Part shown: positions 35,386 to 37,525 of the stretch, in pieces
How the letters are laid out: the number at the start of each line of letters is the position of its first letter
How positions within the stretch are numbered: the first letter of the stretch is position 1
DNA from: Phenylobacterium sp.
Lineage (GTDB): Bacteria > Pseudomonadota > Alphaproteobacteria > Caulobacterales > Caulobacteraceae
Assembly (NCBI RefSeq): GCF_030693805.1
Contig: NZ_JAUXZW010000388.1
Location: 1-37,525, forward strand
Direction of reading: 5' to 3'
DNA length: 37,525 nt
Translations under genes and position numbers: made by a program
Notes under the pieces: model-generated
What the model saw: the letters and a program-made list of their open reading frames with translations, nothing else
Database searches by the model: none
Told to the model about the DNA's origin: nothing

Positions 35386-35979
35386 CTAGCTGCGGGCGAA
35401 CGCCAGGAGGGGCGCGATGTCGTGGGCGTCGGCGGCCTGCAGCGCCCGGACATAGTCTCGGCGGGTTTGGGCGGCTTCCACCAGGTTCGCCCGACCCCAG
35501 CTGAACCGCTGCCCGCCAAGTTGTCTGATCAGCAGGTCGGCGGCCAGCCGCGCGTGACGTCCGTTGCCGTTCGGGAAGGGATGAATTGCAACGAGGCGGT
35601 GGTGGAAACGGACTGCGATCTCATCAGGCGTGAAAGTCTGGTGGTCGATCCAGTAGCGGACGTCGCCAACCAGGGCGTGGAGATTCACAGCGATCTGGTG
35701 CGGCGCGACGCCGATGTTGAGCTCGGTGGTCCGCTGGGCACCGGCCCATTGCCAGACCCTCCGCAGCATGCGGCGATGCAGGGCCATCAAGAAATCGACG
35801 TCCACGACATCGCTGCGCTTGCGGGAAAACGCCCAGCGGTCGGCCTCGGCGATGTTCTCCTGCTCGGCCTCGTTCAGTTCGGCCCGGGTCGTGATGTAGG
35901 TAGGCAGCAGCCCCTGCCGCCCCTCAGGCGTCAGCGGCGTGTTGGCCTCGTCGTCCGCCTCGAAGAGCGGGTCGGTCAC
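35386..35979 (-). CDS. Fic-domain protein, mobile mystery protein B family
   Basis: The 197-residue product has the full Fic motif HPFPNGNGRHAR (H133-R144, matching HPFx[D/N]GNGRxxR) with catalytic H133, so it should be competent for AMPylation or a related nucleotidyl transfer. The N-terminal part (GLLPTYITTRAELNEAEQENI, about 23-43) is typical of the mobile mystery protein B family (TIGR02613), and no separate inhibitory helix (S/T-xxxE(G/N)) motif is obvious. It overlaps the XRE gene by 4 nt (ATGA). The pair is recurrently found in integrative elements. Whether it works as toxin-antitoxin is unproven. Confidence 0.9.
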   Translation of the reverse strand: MTDPLFEADDEANTPLTPEGRQGLLPTYITTRAELNEAEQENIAEADRWAFSRKRSDVVDVDFLMALHRRMLRRVWQWAGAQRTTELNIGVAPHQIAVNLHALVGDVRYWIDHQTFTPDEIAVRFHHRLVAIHPFPNGNGRHARLAADLLIRQLGGQRFSWGRANLVEAAQTRRDYVRALQAADAHDIAPLLAFARS

Positions 35980-36437
35980 GAGGGCTCATCCCACAGGCGG
36001 TGCAGGTTCCCGCGCAGCAGTTGGTCGATGAGCACCTCGCGCTGTCGCCGCTGATCGCCCACCGTGAGCGCCTGGTTCTCCAGGCGCATGGTGTGGCCGA
36101 CGCTCTCAAGTTGCTCGTCGGCCCTGGCCTCCGCGCGCTCCCGAAGAATGTCGACAAGCGGCCGGTTCGGCACCATGACGTAGACCAGTTGGCAATCCAG
36201 CGCCTCGGCGGCGCGCCGCAGGCTTGCCAGGGTGACGGTCTCATCCACCTCGCCCTTTTCCAGGGCCACGACGCGCGGCTGGCTGACGCCCAGACGCCGG
36301 GCGAATTGCTTTGTCGTCAGGCCAAGGGCATCGCGAATGGCGCGTAGCCAGCCGCGCGGCGGTCTAGCGACCGACCAGTTCCGCACCAGCGTGAGCCGCA
36401 TATCAAGCGCTCGGGCCGCTCTGTCTGTGGCAGGCAT
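35976..36437 (-). CDS. XRE-family regulator, mobile mystery protein A family
   Basis: The 153-residue product has an XRE HTH (RDALGLTTKQFARRLGVSQPRVVALEKGE, about 34-62), followed by the conserved region TLASLRRAAEALDCQLVYVMVPN (about 70-92) and a helical tail ending LLRGNLHRLWDEPS. The order and wording match mobile mystery protein A (TIGR02612). It probably represses its own promoter, which carries two matched repeats. The start is the ATG at 36437, with AGAGG six nt upstream. A TTG at 36458 also lies in frame. It overlaps the Fic gene by 4 nt. Confidence 0.9.
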   Translation of the reverse strand: MPATDRAARALDMRLTLVRNWSVARPPRGWLRAIRDALGLTTKQFARRLGVSQPRVVALEKGEVDETVTLASLRRAAEALDCQLVYVMVPNRPLVDILRERAEARADEQLESVGHTMRLENQALTVGDQRRQREVLIDQLLRGNLHRLWDEPS

Positions 36438-36467
36438 GATAACCTCTGCATTATTCAATGCGAGCCA

Positions 36468-36521
36468 TTCTATAACCTAAACATTATCAAAACTCAAACA
36501 TGCTATAATCCATATGTTATC
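36468..36521 (-). promoter_or_regulatory. Promoter with two operator-like repeats for the XRE-Fic pair
   Basis: On the minus strand TTGAGT (36492-36497) and TATAGA (36469-36474) are separated by 17 nt, reading toward the XRE gene. Two 21-bp repeats, 36468-36488 and 36501-36521, match at 15 of 21 positions and start 33 bp apart, about three helical turns. The first covers the -10 and the second lies upstream of the -35. Each has CTATAA at one end and TTATC at the other, partly inverted. Binding by the XRE protein is inferred. Confidence 0.6.
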
Positions 36522-36550
36522 GTGGGATGCCCATTTTGATCACCTGTGGG

Positions 36551-37525
36551 TTATCGCGAACGCTCCTGATCGTCGCCAAGATGGCGATGGCGCATCGCTT
36601 CGTTCGCCGCTCGGAGTTCCCGCGCCAGCGCCAAGCGCTGGGTATCGGGCTGGGGCAGGCTTCGAACGAACGCTTCTACCTTCGCCCCTAGAGCTCGATC
36701 CGCCGGATCGCTCGATCGACCAAGCAGCCGGGCCTGAGTGAGGTAGAGATCGCGGACGGCCTGTTGTCGCGCGACGATCCTTTGCTCCCATGCTGTCCGA
36801 TCGGTCTTCCCCTGAAAGGCCGCCCCCGCCGCATCGCGATAAGCTGTCCGGCGGACGCGCCCCATAGGCCCCTTTCCGGCTTCCTCCCGATCCCGGATCT
36901 TCCGCAGCGGCGTCCGCTCGGCCCTGCGGGTGACACCCCGCGCGCGCCTCGGCGTCGCCTCGGCCTCGACGCCCCGGTCGCGAAGTGCCTGCGCGAACGT
37001 CTGACGCCAGAGCTCCAGATCGGCCTTCTTAGGGTTCAGCCGCTCCCCCGTGTGGCCACGCGAACAGATGGACAGGTGGACATGTGGGCGTGGCGTGTCG
37101 GTATGCAGCGTGAACACGTAGTCATGCGCCCCTGCGAACATGTCCGCCGCAAATGCGCGAGCGGCGTCCCGCACCGCGATCTCGTTCGTACCAGCCGGCA
37201 TCGAAAGGATGACCGAATGGCTGGCCGGCGAGTCTTTGCGGCGGGAGAAGTCGGCCCGGGCGGCGGCGCCCCAATCGTCGGCGAGGTCCACCAGGTCGCC
37301 ACGGCTTGCGATCAGCGCCCCGTCGGCGCCTTCCAACTCCAGCTGGCCGTTGCGCGAGATGTATTCCAGGTGCGCACGGAGATGCGCGCCGTCCCGCGTG
37401 CGACCGGTCACCTTGACCATCACCTCGGGCGCGCGGCCGGCGATGCGCTCCAGACGCGCCCGCGCGCCACCGCCGGTGTCTGCCGAAGCGCGCAGTACGG
37501 TGCGCGGCCGCACAATCCGCTGCCG
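36551..37525 (-). CDS. Relaxase/mobilization nuclease (5' end beyond window)
   Basis: The visible 325 residues include the MobP/VirD2-like N-terminal domain: a hydrophobic strand EVMVKVTGRTRDGAHLRAHLEYISRNG with a tyrosine in HLEYI (motif I-like), and the three-His metal site region LHTDTPRPHVHLSICSRG (motif III). A basic, Arg-rich C-terminal part follows. It would nick the element's origin of transfer. The frame is open to the window edge with no clear start: the GTG at 37513 is possible, but relatives have a longer N-terminus, so the gene is called partial. The stop is TAA at 36551. Confidence 0.87.
   Translation of the reverse strand, partial: RQRIVRPRTVLRASADTGGGARARLERIAGRAPEVMVKVTGRTRDGAHLRAHLEYISRNGQLELEGADGALIASRGDLVDLADDWGAAARADFSRRKDSPASHSVILSMPAGTNEIAVRDAARAFAADMFAGAHDYVFTLHTDTPRPHVHLSICSRGHTGERLNPKKADLELWRQTFAQALRDRGVEAEATPRRARGVTRRAERTPLRKIRDREEAGKGPMGRVRRTAYRDAAGAAFQGKTDRTAWEQRIVARQQAVRDLYLTQARLLGRSSDPADRALGAKVEAFVRSLPQPDTQRLALARELRAANEAMRHRHLGDDQERSR

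Larger units (their letters stand above)
29090..37525. mobile_element. Integrative mobilizable or conjugative element at dusA (right end outside window)
   Basis: From the dusA junction to the window end, the genes are all mobile or accessory: integrase, helicase-nuclease, ParA-like ATPase with a small partner, AlpA-like regulator, mobile mystery proteins A and B, and a relaxase. Integrase plus relaxase implies transfer by its own or a helper mating system. No type IV secretion genes are seen in the window, so mobilizable and conjugative types cannot be told apart. Nothing in the window marks the far attachment site. Confidence 0.8.

Overview
The window is high-GC alphaproteobacterial chromosome, most likely from Caulobacteraceae (Caulobacter, Phenylobacterium or a close relative). 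Three things point there: the gene order and content of the division and cell-wall (dcw) cluster, a perfect CtrA box with CcrM (GANTC) sites in front of ftsZ, and the FtsQ/FtsA/FtsZ sequences. The genus cannot be fixed without a search.

Positions 1-19468, all minus strand, hold a nearly complete dcw cluster. In transcription order it is mraZ, rsmH, ftsL, ftsI, murE, murF, mraY, murD, ftsW, murG, murC, murB, an exported M28 zinc peptidase, ddl, ftsQ, ftsA and ftsZ (3' end cut by the window edge). Most junctions are 1-8 nt start/stop overlaps, so this reads as one translationally coupled unit that makes lipid II and builds the divisome. The 217-nt ftsA-ftsZ gap is the only sizeable internal gap and carries cell-cycle control signals. 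A secreted M28 peptidase between murB and ddl is not a standard dcw member.

Positions 19469-20173 hold the mraZ upstream region, with a candidate MraZ box of three repeats at 10-bp period, and then the RNase P RNA gene rnpB (minus strand, about 404 nt, 13-bp closing P1 stem). Positions 20170-24770 form a second minus-strand gene group: a large/small pair of pimeloyl-CoA-type acyl-CoA dehydrogenases, an EamA transporter, an AmpD-like amidase with a peptidoglycan-binding domain, and a GNAT acetyltransferase. Positions 24968-29129 hold an endonuclease/exonuclease/phosphatase protein, a convergent phospholipase D protein, a small DUF1289 protein, a retropepsin-like protease and dusA.

From about 29090 to the window end is an integrated mobile element inserted at the 5' end of dusA. 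The first ~15 codons of the present dusA, and its upstream region, appear to come from the element: they are AT-rich, use codons rare in the host, and contain a promoter-like sequence for the divergent tyrosine recombinase. The element carries the integrase, a large SF2 helicase with a probable C-terminal PD-(D/E)XK-like nuclease domain (a candidate stand-alone defence protein), a ParA-like ATPase with a small partner, an AlpA-like HTH protein, a 'mobile mystery' pair (XRE regulator plus Fic enzyme), and a MobP/VirD2-like relaxase that continues past the end. This gene set fits an integrative mobilizable or conjugative element. Its far end and any transfer apparatus are outside the window.

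The most novel items are the helicase-nuclease protein, the hybrid dusA junction with its phased TTTCG repeats, the hairpin that buries the parA ribosome binding site, and the operator-like repeats in front of the Fic pair.
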